64,000 bases of DNA from an uncultured Selenomonadales bacterium (GTDB taxonomy: Bacteria > Bacillota > Negativicutes > DSM-1736 > Dendrosporobacteraceae), in the NCBI GenBank assembly GCA_946407015.1, contig CAMJML010000011.1:39274-103273 (forward strand). The letters are read 5' to 3'. Under the pieces are notes generated by a model. That model searched no databases and had not been told where the DNA came from. It was given only the letters and a program-made list of their open reading frames with translations. A program made the translations under genes and the position numbers. The number at the start of each line of letters is the position of its first letter. Within the stretch, counting starts at the first letter, position 1. Shown piece after piece: positions 15,179-24,439 of this stretch.

Positions 15179-16408
15179 ATGAAGCAAAATTTACTAGAAA
15201 AATATGCCCGGCTAATTGTGAAAACAGGGATAAATATTCAACAAGACCAGATTCTGGTGATTAACTCGCCGATTGAATGTGCCGAATTTGCCCGGCTGGT
15301 TGCCCAGGTGGCTTATCAGGAAGGTGCCCGTGACGTCGTGATGAACTGGAAGGATGAGTTATTTAGCCGTATTCGTTTTTTGCAGGCTCCTGAAGTGGTC
15401 TTTGAGGAGTTTCCTGAGTGGCAGAAACAATTTTATCTGAACTATTTGCACAAAGGCGCCGCCTTTTTGAGTATTGCCGCCGCCGATCCTGAATTATTAA
15501 AAGACGTCAATCCGTCACGGGTCGCAAAAGCTCAAAAAACGGCCAGCTTGGCCTTACAGGAATACCGTGAAGCGTTGATGAGCAATAAAAATGCCTGGTG
15601 CGTTGTTTCGATTCCGACAACGGCCTGGGCGAGAAAAGTTTTTCCCGGAGTACCTGATGAGCAAGCGGTTGCAAAACTCTGGGAGGCCATTTTTGAAGTG
15701 GTCAGGGTAACGAATGAAGACCCGGTTGCCGCCTGGGAAAAACATAAACAATCCTTAAAGAAAAGCATGGATTTCTTAAATCAGTATCAGTTTAAGTCCC
15801 TGCACTATAAAAATTCGCTGGGAACCGATCTAACCATTGAACTGCCCGAACAGCACCTATGGCTTGGCGGGGCTGAGACAACACCGGCAGGTTTGGACTT
15901 TATTGCCAATATGCCGACAGAAGAGGTGTTTACCTGTCCGAAACGGGATGGTATTCACGGGAAAGTGGTTAGTTCCAAGCCGCTCAACTATAATGGTAAT
16001 CTGATTGAGAATTTTTCACTTGTCTTTAAAGAAGGAAAAATCGTCGAATATACCGCAGAAAAAGGGCAGGAAGTGCTGCAAAAGCTGATCGAAACAGATG
16101 AAGGCTCCTGCTATCTCGGTGAAGTTGCCCTCGTTCCCTATGATTCGCCGATTTCCAGATTGAATATCTTGTTTTTTAATACCTTGTTTGATGAAAACGC
16201 TTCTTGCCATTTAGCCTTTGGCAAAGCTTATCCGGTTTGCATTCAGAATGGGGAGAACATGAGTAAAGCTGAGTTAACCCAATTAGGCGTAAACGACTCG
16301 CTGGTTCACGAGGATTTTATGATTGGGACTGCTGATCTTGAAATTACCGGGACAACAGCTCGTGGAGAAACGGTTGCGATCTTTAAACAAGGAAATTTCG
16401 TTTTTTAA
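15179..16408 (+). CDS. M29-family metallo-aminopeptidase
   Basis: This 409-aa cytoplasmic aminopeptidase belongs to the thermophilic aminopeptidase/AmpS family and removes N-terminal residues from peptides with a two-metal centre. The conserved blocks of the family are visible: 'NMPTEEVFTCPKRDGIHG' with metal/catalytic Glu residues, 'LGEVALVPYDSPIS', 'FFNTLFDENASCHLAFGKAY' and 'VHEDFMIGT'. ATG 15179 has AAAGGAG 7 nt upstream; the ATG at 15146 has no RBS. It appears monocistronic, with a 23-bp hairpin directly at its stop. Confidence 0.92.
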   Translation: MKQNLLEKYARLIVKTGINIQQDQILVINSPIECAEFARLVAQVAYQEGARDVVMNWKDELFSRIRFLQAPEVVFEEFPEWQKQFYLNYLHKGAAFLSIAAADPELLKDVNPSRVAKAQKTASLALQEYREALMSNKNAWCVVSIPTTAWARKVFPGVPDEQAVAKLWEAIFEVVRVTNEDPVAAWEKHKQSLKKSMDFLNQYQFKSLHYKNSLGTDLTIELPEQHLWLGGAETTPAGLDFIANMPTEEVFTCPKRDGIHGKVVSSKPLNYNGNLIENFSLVFKEGKIVEYTAEKGQEVLQKLIETDEGSCYLGEVALVPYDSPISRLNILFFNTLFDENASCHLAFGKAYPVCIQNGENMSKAELTQLGVNDSLVHEDFMIGTADLEITGTTARGETVAIFKQGNFVF

Positions 16409-16455
16409 ACATAGAAAGGGGATTAACGCTACCGTTAATCCCCTTTCTATGTTTA
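16406..16455 (+). terminator. 23-bp perfect hairpin overlapping the aminopeptidase stop
   Basis: Arms 16406-16428 and 16433-16455 are exact reverse complements around CTAC. The left arm begins with the TAA stop codon. Confidence 0.75.
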
Positions 16456-16553
16456 CGTTAATCGCTCAACAAACAATCAGGGTAGCTTTGTAGATGTGGC
16501 ACAAAACTCATTGAAGCGCATAGGATATAAAAAACAGGAACGATGGGGCAATG

Positions 16554-16590
16554 AAGCTCCTGCAGGTCATGCAGGAGCTTTTTGCTTTTT
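16554..16590 (+). terminator. Terminator/attenuator before the 46-aa gene
   Basis: AAGCTCCTGCA pairs with TGCAGGAGCTT and is followed by TTTGCTTTTT, only 14 nt before the start codon at 16604. Upstream, GGGGC (16545-16549) can pair with GCTCC as an alternative, so the hairpin may be an attenuator in the leader of the small gene. Confidence 0.6.
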
Positions 16591-16603
16591 AGGAGGGGAA
16601 ATC

Positions 16604-16744
16604 ATGGAAGAAAAGATGAACAGGGAAGTTGAAGCCGTGGTTTGCCAGCTTGGCAAAATGTTATTGCTCTGTGACCAAGACCCCGGTTATTTGGAGCAGG
16701 CTTGGCTTTGCCTTGCTGAATTTAGTCCCGATTATATGCTTTAA
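16604..16744 (+). CDS. Small protein of unknown function (46 aa)
   Basis: The reading frame MEEKMNREVEAVVCQL... is preceded by a very strong AGGAGGGG site 5 nt before the ATG. It is followed by a terminator, which supports a real gene. The protein is predicted to be mostly helical, with two Cys and no signal or membrane segment. No family was recognised. It is preceded by a hairpin that could attenuate transcription. Confidence 0.55.
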   Translation: MEEKMNREVEAVVCQLGKMLLLCDQDPGYLEQAWLCLAEFSPDYML

Positions 16745-16747
16745 GAA

Positions 16748-16774
16748 AACGGCAGAGCGAAATGCTCTGCCGTT
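16748..16774. terminator. Bidirectional hairpin between the small gene and the ABC-2 permease
   Basis: AACGGCAGAGC pairs with GCTCTGCCGTT around GAAAT, between two convergent genes. Confidence 0.75.
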
Positions 16775-16782
16775 ACCTATTG

Positions 16783-17535
16783 TTATGACAGGAGACGCGT
16801 CTTCATTAGACGTATCGGCAAGGGAAGTAATAAGGCGGACATGGCAGCTAAAATTGCAACATGAAACCCAATGGCCTGAGCGGGATTGCCGAACGCCAGG
16901 GCACGGCAAACTTCAACACTATGATAGAGCGGGTTAAGCCAATTCAGTTTCTGGACAACACCCGGCAGGGCACTGACCGGAAAATACAAGCCGCCAAACA
17001 GGAAAAACGGCATAATGACCAATGTAATGTAATAATTGATATAGTCAATGTTGGTGGTAATGCCTGAATAGCATAAAGCCATAATGGAAAAGAGGGTTCC
17101 CGGCAAAATTAAAAAGAGTGGAATCCATAGAGCCTGCCAGGAGGGTATTTGGCCTAGTAAAGCGACAACGACTAAAATAACAATGCCAAAAAGAACACTT
17201 TTCATCATCCCATAGAGGATTTCACCAAGCACGACGTCCTTGACGGTGACAGGGCCGGCCAGCATCGCATGAAAGGCTTTCTGGTAATGCAGGCGCACGA
17301 AAGTCCCGTAAGTACACTCAAAAGTAGCGGAATACATAGCGGATAAGGCAATCATGCCGGGGGCAATAAACTGAATATAGCTCATTCCGTCTATTTCCTG
17401 CACGAAAGCGCCCAGACCGAACCCCATCGCCGACAGATATAACAGCGGTTCCATGACATTGAACATCAAGTTATGCTGCCAGGTACGGCCAAATACTTTA
17501 AGATGGCGGTCTAACACCCTGAAAGCCCCGGTCAT
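16783..17535 (-). CDS. ABC-2 type exporter permease (NodJ-like)
   Basis: This 250-aa permease has six hydrophobic segments and the ABC-2 pattern ('YIQFIAPGMIALSAMYSATFECTYGTFVRLHYQKAFHAMLAGPVTVKDVVLGEI', 'FFLFGGLYFPVSALP', 'LNPLYHSVEVCRAL') typical of NodJ/drug-efflux permeases. The start overlaps the stop of the upstream ATPase gene (ATGA), and AAAGGAG lies 7 nt before it, so the two subunits are translationally coupled. The substrate is unknown; lipid-like molecules or drugs are usual for the family. Confidence 0.88.
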   Translation of the reverse strand: MTGAFRVLDRHLKVFGRTWQHNLMFNVMEPLLYLSAMGFGLGAFVQEIDGMSYIQFIAPGMIALSAMYSATFECTYGTFVRLHYQKAFHAMLAGPVTVKDVVLGEILYGMMKSVLFGIVILVVVALLGQIPSWQALWIPLFLILPGTLFSIMALCYSGITTNIDYINYYITLVIMPFFLFGGLYFPVSALPGVVQKLNWLNPLYHSVEVCRALAFGNPAQAIGFHVAILAAMSALLLPLPIRLMKTRLLS

Positions 17536-18467
17536 TGTTCTTCTCCTTTACCAGTCAGTTTTAAAAAGACATCTTCCAGATTGGATGGCCGTAAAAAACA
17601 GGCATGCTGAGGAATATCCCAGTGTTTCAATTGCTCCCAAAGGCGATGGCCATCCTGGCAATATAAAAAGATTCCATTAGCCACCTGTAGGACTTCGGCA
17701 TTAAAACGGCCGGCGTGTTTCATCAGCTGTTCCGGAACATCCTGGATAGGAAGATGAATTTCAATGACATACGGCAGCACACAGCGGGCAATTAGCTCCA
17801 TGGGGCTGCCTTCAGCCAGGATTAATCCTTCATGCATGATCACCAGGCGGTCGCAAATTTGGGTGGCTTCCTCCATATAATGAGTCGTTAAAATCAACGT
17901 GACTCCTTGGCTCTTCAGGCTGCGCAGTTTTTGCCATACTTGATGGCGTGCTTGCGGGTCCAGACCGGTTGTTGGTTCATCCAGAATGATAATCTGCGGC
18001 TGGTTAATCAACGCACGGGCAATGACCAAACGGCGCTTAAGTCCGCCGGATAAGCTTTCTACCGAGTCATGTTCTTTTTCGAGCATTCCCATGTCATCCA
18101 GCAATTGCCGGCCCAGCATTTGTGACTGGCTGCGGCTGAGGCCGAACAAACCGCCATATACTTCCAGGTTTTCCAGCACCGTTAAATCAGGGTCCAGACT
18201 ATCTTCCTGGGGAACGATTCCCAGACGGCTTTTTATTTCGGGCGGTGTGAGGGTGATGGGCTGGTCCCAGATGGTCAATTGTCCTTCATCGACCGTGGAT
18301 AACCCATAGATCATGCGCATGGTCGTTGATTTTCCAGCACCATTATGGCCTAAAAAGCCAAAGCATTCCCCTTCCTGAATGCGAAAAGAAATGCCTTTTA
18401 AAGCCTGGAAAGAACCATATTTTTTACTAAGATTTTGAGCAGAAATGACGTAATCCAGCTTAATCAT
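17532..18467 (-). CDS. ABC-2 type exporter ATPase (NodI-like)
   Basis: This 311-aa ATP-binding subunit of a NodIJ-type exporter has Walker A GHNGAGKST, signature LSGGLKRRL, Walker B IILDEPTTGLDP and the H-loop TTHYMEEA. The C-terminal 80 residues are the extension seen in drug-resistance ATPases (DrrA/NodI). It pairs with the overlapping permease gene downstream. The DHA2 exporter gene lies upstream on the same strand with a gap of about 115 bp. Confidence 0.9.
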   Translation of the reverse strand: MIKLDYVISAQNLSKKYGSFQALKGISFRIQEGECFGFLGHNGAGKSTTMRMIYGLSTVDEGQLTIWDQPITLTPPEIKSRLGIVPQEDSLDPDLTVLENLEVYGGLFGLSRSQSQMLGRQLLDDMGMLEKEHDSVESLSGGLKRRLVIARALINQPQIIILDEPTTGLDPQARHQVWQKLRSLKSQGVTLILTTHYMEEATQICDRLVIMHEGLILAEGSPMELIARCVLPYVIEIHLPIQDVPEQLMKHAGRFNAEVLQVANGIFLYCQDGHRLWEQLKHWDIPQHACFLRPSNLEDVFLKLTGKGEEQ

Positions 18468-18583
18468 CCTTTCGGCAGCAAGGCTGAACCGGCTATTACC
18501 GATTCAGCCAATCAACACTAGTTTCATTATACCACAGGGAATGCGCAGCAATGAAGATGATCGGGAGGCTGATCTCCGTAATT

Positions 18584-20020
18584 TCAACGGGCTGTTTTTT
18601 TCGGGCGGCTTACCGGGCTTCTGCGATTCAATGAAATGATCGCAGCAATGGCGGCAAAACAAGCCCCTGCCAAAAGCGCGGTATGATAACCGGCCAAAAA
18701 GGCACTGGTTTGCTCGGCACCGGAAGGGGAGGGGACATTGGCAAGCATCATCCGGCGCTGAAATTCAAAGATCGAGACGGCTGCTGCGGTGCCACTGACC
18801 ATGCCGATATTTCTAACCAGCGCGTTGAGGCCGGCAGCAATGCCCAGCTTTTCAGGGGCTACCGAGCTGAGGACACTATTGTTATTGGGGGATTGAAAAA
18901 GGCCGTTGCCAACTCCTAACAAAGCTTGGCAGGCTGCAATTTGCCATAAAGGGACTTCTGTCGTGATTGTGGACAAAAACAACAGTCCGGCAGTTGTAAT
19001 GGCTAAACCGCTTGTTGTAAGCAGGGCGGGACTGACTTTTTCCGATAAATAGCCGCTTACTGGCGCAATAATGGCCAGGACAATGGGAAAGGGGGTAATG
19101 AGCAGACCCGTTTGGGCCGGGGTTAATTTTAATAAGTCGGTTAAATAAAAAGGCAGCAGCAAATTATTGGAGAACATGGCCATAAAGGAAAACAAACCGG
19201 CTAGATTTCCAGCTAAAAAGGGCCAATGATGAAAGAGGGATAAATCAATCATGGGATGCTGAACCCGCTTTTCGTACCAGATAAAGACACTTAGAGCGAT
19301 GAGGCTGGTTCCGGCCGACAAGATACTGGCACGGGATATCCAGCCCCATTCATGGCCCTCACTGAGTACCAATAGCAAGCTCAGCATACCAATTGCGAAT
19401 AAAGCCGAACCGGCAAAGTCGAAAGTTTCTTCACAGCGCTTTTCGCCTTTGGGCAGAACGAGCTGTCCGGCAAAAAATGCGACAATTCCGATGGGCAAGT
19501 TAATCAAAAATATTGACGACCAGCCCAAGCTTCCTACCAATAAGCCACCCAGGCTGGGACCGGTCATCGAGCCTAAGGCTACCACAGTGCCAACCATTCC
19601 TAAAGCCCGTCCCCGGTCTTTGCCAGGAAAAGCACCGGCCACCAGGGCCTGACTGTTGGCCATAATCATTGCAGCCCCGATAGCTTGGAGAACGCGGGCC
19701 GCAATCAGCAGTTTGATACTGAATGAAAAACCGCATAAGGCCGAACCGGCAGTAAAAATGAGAAATCCTGTCGTAAAGATTTTACGGCGGCCAAGCATAT
19801 CACCTGCCCGGCCGAACAATGGAAGCAAACTTGAAATGGTCAGCAGATAGGCGGTTACGACCCATTGTACGGTGGTTAAAGGCGCTCCCAGTTCGGTTGC
19901 GATAATAGGCAGGGCGACATTCACGATGCTAGAATCCAATGTGGCCATGAAGGTACCCATGACCGTGACACCAAAAACAAGCCAGCGGTAATAACTCAGC
20001 GATTGTAGTGTTTCTTGCAT
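18584..20020 (-). CDS. DHA2-family MFS drug exporter (EmrB/QacA type)
   Basis: This 478-aa major-facilitator exporter has about 14 transmembrane helices. Family motifs include the DHA2 start 'FMATLDSSIVNVALPIIATELGAPLTTVQWVVTAYLLTISSLLPLFGRAGDMLGRRKIF' (motifs D1 and A) and antiporter motif C in helix 5 ('LGSMTGPSLGGLLVG'). It probably exports drugs or amphiphilic compounds using the proton gradient. Its RBS GGAGG and start lie inside the 3' end of helD (25-nt overlap), so the exporter and HelD are co-expressed. Confidence 0.9.
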   Translation of the reverse strand: MQETLQSLSYYRWLVFGVTVMGTFMATLDSSIVNVALPIIATELGAPLTTVQWVVTAYLLTISSLLPLFGRAGDMLGRRKIFTTGFLIFTAGSALCGFSFSIKLLIAARVLQAIGAAMIMANSQALVAGAFPGKDRGRALGMVGTVVALGSMTGPSLGGLLVGSLGWSSIFLINLPIGIVAFFAGQLVLPKGEKRCEETFDFAGSALFAIGMLSLLLVLSEGHEWGWISRASILSAGTSLIALSVFIWYEKRVQHPMIDLSLFHHWPFLAGNLAGLFSFMAMFSNNLLLPFYLTDLLKLTPAQTGLLITPFPIVLAIIAPVSGYLSEKVSPALLTTSGLAITTAGLLFLSTITTEVPLWQIAACQALLGVGNGLFQSPNNNSVLSSVAPEKLGIAAGLNALVRNIGMVSGTAAAVSIFEFQRRMMLANVPSPSGAEQTSAFLAGYHTALLAGACFAAIAAIISLNRRSPVSRPKKTAR

Positions 20021-22302
20021 AGGCTGCCTCCGGATGATTCAGATCCTGAAAAAGTTGTGTTTAATGAGAGATAAAGATTCGGATCCAGTGCGGTAATAAA
20101 GGGTGAGGGAGAGGTCTGATAACATAGGATTAAGCGATGTAAGGCTCTGCTGCATACGGTGTACAGGAGATTTTTTTCGGCCTTAGCCTGATAATTTTCT
20201 TGACTGACATCATAAACCAGGACACCGTCAAATTCCAGGCCTTTAGCGAGGAAAGCAGGCATGATGAGGATACCTTTTTGAAATTCCGCATCCTCTTGGA
20301 TCAAGAGATGAATATTGGCTGATTGCAGCTTTTCATGCAGTTGAATGGATTGGCGGACGGTTTTGCAAATGATCGCGATGGACCGGCAGCCGTCCTGTTG
20401 CAACTGCTGAATGGCCTCTAGAAAAAAAGCCGGGTCGGTTCGGTTCAGTTGTACGACCTGAGGCAGTTTGCCTTGGCGATTGACATATTCAGAAGGTGTT
20501 TTGTCAGGTAAAAGCGCATTGCAGAATGCTTGAATTTCTTTAGTGGAGCGGTAACTGCGGCTGAGGGTAATGAATTTTGGATTGGAGTTTGGAATGATTT
20601 GATTCAGGTCTTGAAATTTTATTGGCCGGATATAAGGGTGAACAAGCTGGGCCGGATCGCCTAATATGGTCCAGGAACAATTCGGGAAAATATTGGCCAA
20701 TATTCGATATTGCAGCACCGTATAGTCCTGGGCTTCATCGATGACCACATATTTAATGTTGTTTTTGACCGGAAATCCTTCCAGCATTCCCTGAAAGTAT
20801 AAAAAAGCAAAAGAGTCTTCATTGGATAGCTTCCCGGTGTTCAGCCAAAACCGGGTCTGTTTGCAAATAGCCGGCCATTCTTTTGGTATAGCTCCTTCGC
20901 GGGCTAACTGACTGTACAGGGCTTTATCTTCAAATAGCCGGCGGTAAAGAGCCAGCGAATTCAGCCTGGTTAACCGGTCAATTTCGGCAATGACACTGCT
21001 AAGTTCCTGACGGGCCGCCACACGGGCCAGCGCTTTAATTGTTTTTTCATTGACTTCTTCGGCGGATGCCGTAATTTCTGCCTCTTTTTGCCGGCGAAGC
21101 TCGTGAGTAATGGGGCGGATGCGCAGGTTAATGATTTCTCTGATTTTTGCCAGACGGCGGAGCGGAGGCAAAAAGCTTAATTCATTTAAATAGTAACCGG
21201 CCCATTCTGATTTTTGGAATAAAACATGGCTGCCAAAGCGAATTTCCGGATAATTCAATATGAGCCGTTCCTGGTAGAATTGAATATAATTCTGAATGAC
21301 TTGCTCGAATGCGGCTGAGGTCTTGTAAGCAATGGATGCTACCCGGATGGCAAACTCTTGGGTATCGGATTGGGCAAGCACATACTCCAGTTGTTCAGAT
21401 CGGCTTTCGATGGTCAGCGGGAGCAAATCCTTGAAAGAAGTAATATAGTCTTGAAAGGTGGTTTGCAGGACGTTTTCTTCACCCATTTCGGGTAAAACAT
21501 TCGAAATATAATCGCTAAAAATGTGATTGGGTGAGAAAATCAAGATATTCCGGGCGTTAAGCGTTTCCCGCTCGCGATAGAGCAAGTAAGCGATGCGATG
21601 CAGGGCTATTGAAGTTTTGCCGCTGCCGGCGGGGCCGGAGACCAGCAGCAGTTTGTTTTCCTCATTGCGGATGACCTGATTTTGTTCGCGCTGAATACTG
21701 GTGACAATGGTATGCATTTTGTCATCGGCGCTTTTACTGAGAATTTCCTGCAAAATTTCATCATCGATTTTCAAGTCAGAGTCAAACATATATTTCATTT
21801 GACCCTCAACAATTTTATACTGCCGTTTTAGCGTAATAGTCCCGCTGACAGGGCCGATTGGAGCCTGATACCAGGCTTCACCGCGCTCAAAGTCATAAAA
21901 CATCCCGGATACAGGGGCGCGCCAGTCGTAGACTAATAGTTCATCCGTCTGACTATCGGTTAAGGTGGTAATCCCAATATAGATTTTTTCCGGTGCGGGA
22001 TCGCCGGACCAGTTTTCGATAAAATCAATCCGGCCAAAATAAGGAGAACTTAACGCCTTCTGTAAATGCTGTTCGTTCTTATGAATTACGGCTGTGATAC
22101 TGCGCTGGCGCTCAACGGCCTCAATCAATTGGGCTTCATCCCACATATTGCCACCATAGCTATCCCAATAATCGGATAAATGGTTCTGTAATTCAACGCG
22201 TGAGCCAGCGCTCTTATCCATAGCAACCATTAATTGTCGCTGAATTTCTTCAATCGTGCTGCAGAGTCTGGCCAACTCATATTCCCGGTCATGATCTGTC
22301 AT
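19996..22302 (-). CDS. helD: HelD-like RNA polymerase recycling helicase
   Basis: This 768-aa UvrD/Rep superfamily-1 ATPase is of the HelD type, which dislodges stalled or hibernating RNA polymerase. The N-terminal coiled arm (residues 1-90, 'EYELARLCSTIEEIQRQL') and the segment 'YIGITTLTD...LLVYDWRAPVSGMFYDFE' are hallmarks of HelD. Walker A is SGPAGSGKTSIALHRIAYLLYR near residue 228 and Walker B is VVIDEAQDYT; the C-terminal helicase part follows. It has its own minus-strand promoter, and AAAGGGAG precedes the ATG. It overlaps the downstream drug exporter gene, suggesting a stress or antibiotic-resistance unit. Confidence 0.92.
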   Translation of the reverse strand: MTDHDREYELARLCSTIEEIQRQLMVAMDKSAGSRVELQNHLSDYWDSYGGNMWDEAQLIEAVERQRSITAVIHKNEQHLQKALSSPYFGRIDFIENWSGDPAPEKIYIGITTLTDSQTDELLVYDWRAPVSGMFYDFERGEAWYQAPIGPVSGTITLKRQYKIVEGQMKYMFDSDLKIDDEILQEILSKSADDKMHTIVTSIQREQNQVIRNEENKLLLVSGPAGSGKTSIALHRIAYLLYRERETLNARNILIFSPNHIFSDYISNVLPEMGEENVLQTTFQDYITSFKDLLPLTIESRSEQLEYVLAQSDTQEFAIRVASIAYKTSAAFEQVIQNYIQFYQERLILNYPEIRFGSHVLFQKSEWAGYYLNELSFLPPLRRLAKIREIINLRIRPITHELRRQKEAEITASAEEVNEKTIKALARVAARQELSSVIAEIDRLTRLNSLALYRRLFEDKALYSQLAREGAIPKEWPAICKQTRFWLNTGKLSNEDSFAFLYFQGMLEGFPVKNNIKYVVIDEAQDYTVLQYRILANIFPNCSWTILGDPAQLVHPYIRPIKFQDLNQIIPNSNPKFITLSRSYRSTKEIQAFCNALLPDKTPSEYVNRQGKLPQVVQLNRTDPAFFLEAIQQLQQDGCRSIAIICKTVRQSIQLHEKLQSANIHLLIQEDAEFQKGILIMPAFLAKGLEFDGVLVYDVSQENYQAKAEKNLLYTVCSRALHRLILCYQTSPSPFITALDPNLYLSLNTTFSGSESSGGSLCKKHYNR

Positions 22303-22476
22303 AGTCGTCTCCCTTTATCATACAAAATCAATCAGGCTGCTAAATATTGACTGCATTTGCAGAATGCTACCCCTTCCTTGGCAGCGGGTTCAAAAAAGCC
22401 TTCATTTGACAAATGTCTGTGTTTGCAGGCTATGCATTTTGCAGTGCTAAATATTTATTAGCTATGTAAAAATAAT

Positions 22477-22505
22477 AGTATAGATTAATTTTTTTCTTTT
22501 GTAAA
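22477..22505 (-). promoter_or_regulatory. Sigma-A promoter of the helD operon
   Basis: On the minus strand, TTTACA (22505-22500), a 17-bp spacer and TATACT (22482-22477) lie about 175 bases before the start codon, leaving a long leader. Nothing else recognisable is seen in the 413-base gap 22303-22715. Confidence 0.6.
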
Positions 22506-22715
22506 AGCGGAAGCCCTAGGTCGTGCTGCTGCTTTTTTAGTATTACACTGTTAATATTGGCTTATCCTGCTTATCTGTTGTGGCAAAACGTTAAATATTG
22601 TTAGTTCAAATCGCTTGTTGTGAGCCGTTTTTGATCAAAGTCCTCCCAGACAGGAATTTATGGATAAAGCGCGAAGTGTTTAAATTTAGTAGATTAATAA
22701 AAGGAGGGTGTTAGG

Positions 22716-22988
22716 ATGCTTGGGATGACCCGTGAACAGATTGACCAGGAAGTGGACGCATGGTATCTGAACAATCAGGACCAGGTAGCTTCTTTTATTC
22801 AAGGATTTGGCGGAGCCGGTGACTGTGGCGACGATGTCATGGAACTGGTGACAAAAGTCATGGCTTCGATCGGGACAACCGTCGCCTTAGCCGCTGTCAA
22901 AGACCTGCTGGCAAAAAATAATGAGATGATTAGCAGCCAGATTGATGCACTTATAGCGGCCAAAGTTGCGGCTGCATTAAAAAAATAA
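22716..22988 (+). CDS. Small helical protein of unknown function (90 aa)
   Basis: This 90-aa protein has an excellent RBS (AAAGGAGGG, 7 nt before ATG) and is followed by a bidirectional terminator. The first part is acidic (TREQIDQEVDAWYLNNQDQVASFIQGFG). The second is an amphipathic helix-rich region ending AAKVAAALKK. It has one Cys, no signal peptide and no recognised family. It appears monocistronic. Confidence 0.7.
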   Translation: MLGMTREQIDQEVDAWYLNNQDQVASFIQGFGGAGDCGDDVMELVTKVMASIGTTVALAAVKDLLAKNNEMISSQIDALIAAKVAAALKK

Positions 22989-23062
22989 CCGTTTCCGGTA
23001 GCTGTTTCTCAACGCTACGGGGTAGAACCAGGCAACTTGCTTAGCGGGTGTCTGAAACACAA

Positions 23063-23094
23063 AAAAACTTTCAGCTGAAAAGCTGAAAGTTTTT
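23063..23094. terminator. Bidirectional terminator, 14-bp stem
   Basis: AAAAACTTTCAGCT and its reverse complement flank a GAAA loop, between the 90-aa gene and convergent fucO. Confidence 0.88.
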
Positions 23095-23160
23095 GGCTAA
23101 ACAGACAGGGTTAATAGCCGTGTTGGAAAGCTGCACCATTTATGTGAGCATTTCCTGCTG

Positions 23161-24318
23161 TTAATAGGCCTTGCGATACAGCTCAAGAATTTCCTCCAGA
23201 GTAGTATCACGGGGATTGCCTGGTGTACAAACATCTTCAAAAGCTGATTGGGCAAGAGCAGGCAAGTCTGCTTCTTTGACACCGATTTCCCGCAGCTTTT
23301 GGGGAATCGCGATAGTTTGCGATAATGTTTTTACTGCCGCAACAGCGGCTTGACGGTATTCGTCGCAACTCATGGTTTCGGTGCCGGCAACTCCCATGGC
23401 TTTGGCAATTTCACGGTATTTTTCGCCGGTAGCCGGAGCATTATACTCCATAACATACGGAAGCAGCAAGGCATTGGCAACACCATGGGGAGTATCATAA
23501 AAAGCCCCAAGTGGATGAGCCATCGAATGAACAATGCCTAACCCAACGTTGGAAAATCCCATGCCGGCAATATATTGGGCTAAAGCCATGCCGTTCCGGG
23601 CATCCATGTCATCAGGCTGATGAACTGCGGTCTCCAGATTGCGCGCAATGAGCTCAATAGATTTTAGTTCAAACATATCGGTCATTTCCCAGGCACCTTT
23701 GGTGATATAGCCTTCAATGGCATGAGTCAGAGCATCCATACCCGTTGCCGCTGTTAATCCCTTAGGCATCGAGGCCATTAGTTCAGGATCGACAATCGAG
23801 ACAATGGGAATGTCATTCGGGTCTACACATACCATTTTTTTGACAGCCTGTTCGTCGGTGATGACGTAATTGATGGTCACTTCTGCGGCTGTTCCGGCTG
23901 TTGTTGGGACGGCAATAATTGGGACACTTTTCGCGGTCGTAGCGGCACAGCCTTCCAATGATCTTACATCGCTAAACTGAGGATTGGTGGTAATGATTCC
24001 AATCGCTTTAGCCGTATCAATGGGAGAACCGCCGCCAATGGCAATGATGAAATCGGCTTGGGCTGCAGCGTACAGGGAGACTCCGGTTTGAACATTGGCA
24101 ATGGTAGGATTGGGTTTGACTTTGTCATAAAGTTCATAAGGAATATTGGCAGCATCAAGAATACCGGTTACTTTAGCGGCAACACCGAATTTGACTAAGT
24201 CCTGATCGGTCACGATAAACGCTTTTTTAAACTTGCGCCGGCTGACTTCATCCGGTAAAACACTGATTGCGCCTGGGCCAAAGTACGAAGTTTCATTCAG
24301 AATGATACGATGAGCCAT
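23161..24318 (-). CDS. fucO: Lactaldehyde reductase (iron-containing alcohol dehydrogenase, group III)
   Basis: This 385-aa protein is very similar over its whole length to E. coli FucO, which interconverts L-lactaldehyde and 1,2-propanediol with NAD(H) and Fe2+. Visible features are the nucleotide loop IAIGGGSPIDTAKAIG, 'VPTTAGTAAEVTINYVITDE', the metal ligands in 'GMDALTHAIEGY' (Asp/His), 'GIVHSMAHPLGAFYDTPHGVANA' (two His), and the C-terminal 'FEDVCTPGNPRDTTLEEILELY'. No fucose/rhamnose genes are nearby, so the physiological alcohol may differ. GGAGG lies 9 nt before the ATG. Its start region forms one arm of a perfect 15-bp inverted repeat. Confidence 0.92.
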   Translation of the reverse strand: MAHRIILNETSYFGPGAISVLPDEVSRRKFKKAFIVTDQDLVKFGVAAKVTGILDAANIPYELYDKVKPNPTIANVQTGVSLYAAAQADFIIAIGGGSPIDTAKAIGIITTNPQFSDVRSLEGCAATTAKSVPIIAVPTTAGTAAEVTINYVITDEQAVKKMVCVDPNDIPIVSIVDPELMASMPKGLTAATGMDALTHAIEGYITKGAWEMTDMFELKSIELIARNLETAVHQPDDMDARNGMALAQYIAGMGFSNVGLGIVHSMAHPLGAFYDTPHGVANALLLPYVMEYNAPATGEKYREIAKAMGVAGTETMSCDEYRQAAVAAVKTLSQTIAIPQKLREIGVKEADLPALAQSAFEDVCTPGNPRDTTLEEILELYRKAY

Positions 24319-24388
24319 GCAGACATTCCTCCATCCGTGAATTTTTTACCAATTGTTATAGCCATTATACTATGAGGAATGTCTGCAT
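24317..24388. repeat. 15-bp perfect inverted repeat framing the fucO promoter and start
   Basis: ATGCAGACATTCCTC (24317-24331) is repeated in inverted form at 24374-24388, 42 bases apart. On the minus strand one copy covers the fucO RBS and start codon. The other lies within the -35/-10 spacer of a probable promoter (TTGATG, 16 bp, TATAAT). The layout suggests a two-site operator, but the binding factor is unknown. Confidence 0.65.
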
Positions 24389-24439
24389 CAACCTTAAAGA
24401 TTTGTTTAGTTATAGCAAAACGTTGCGAATTTGGGACAA

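Noticed and set aside
16540..16590. Fluoride riboswitch before the 46-aa gene
   Set aside because: GGGGCAATGAAGCTCC looks similar, but the conserved CTGATG pseudoknot element is missing; the hairpin is explained as a terminator.
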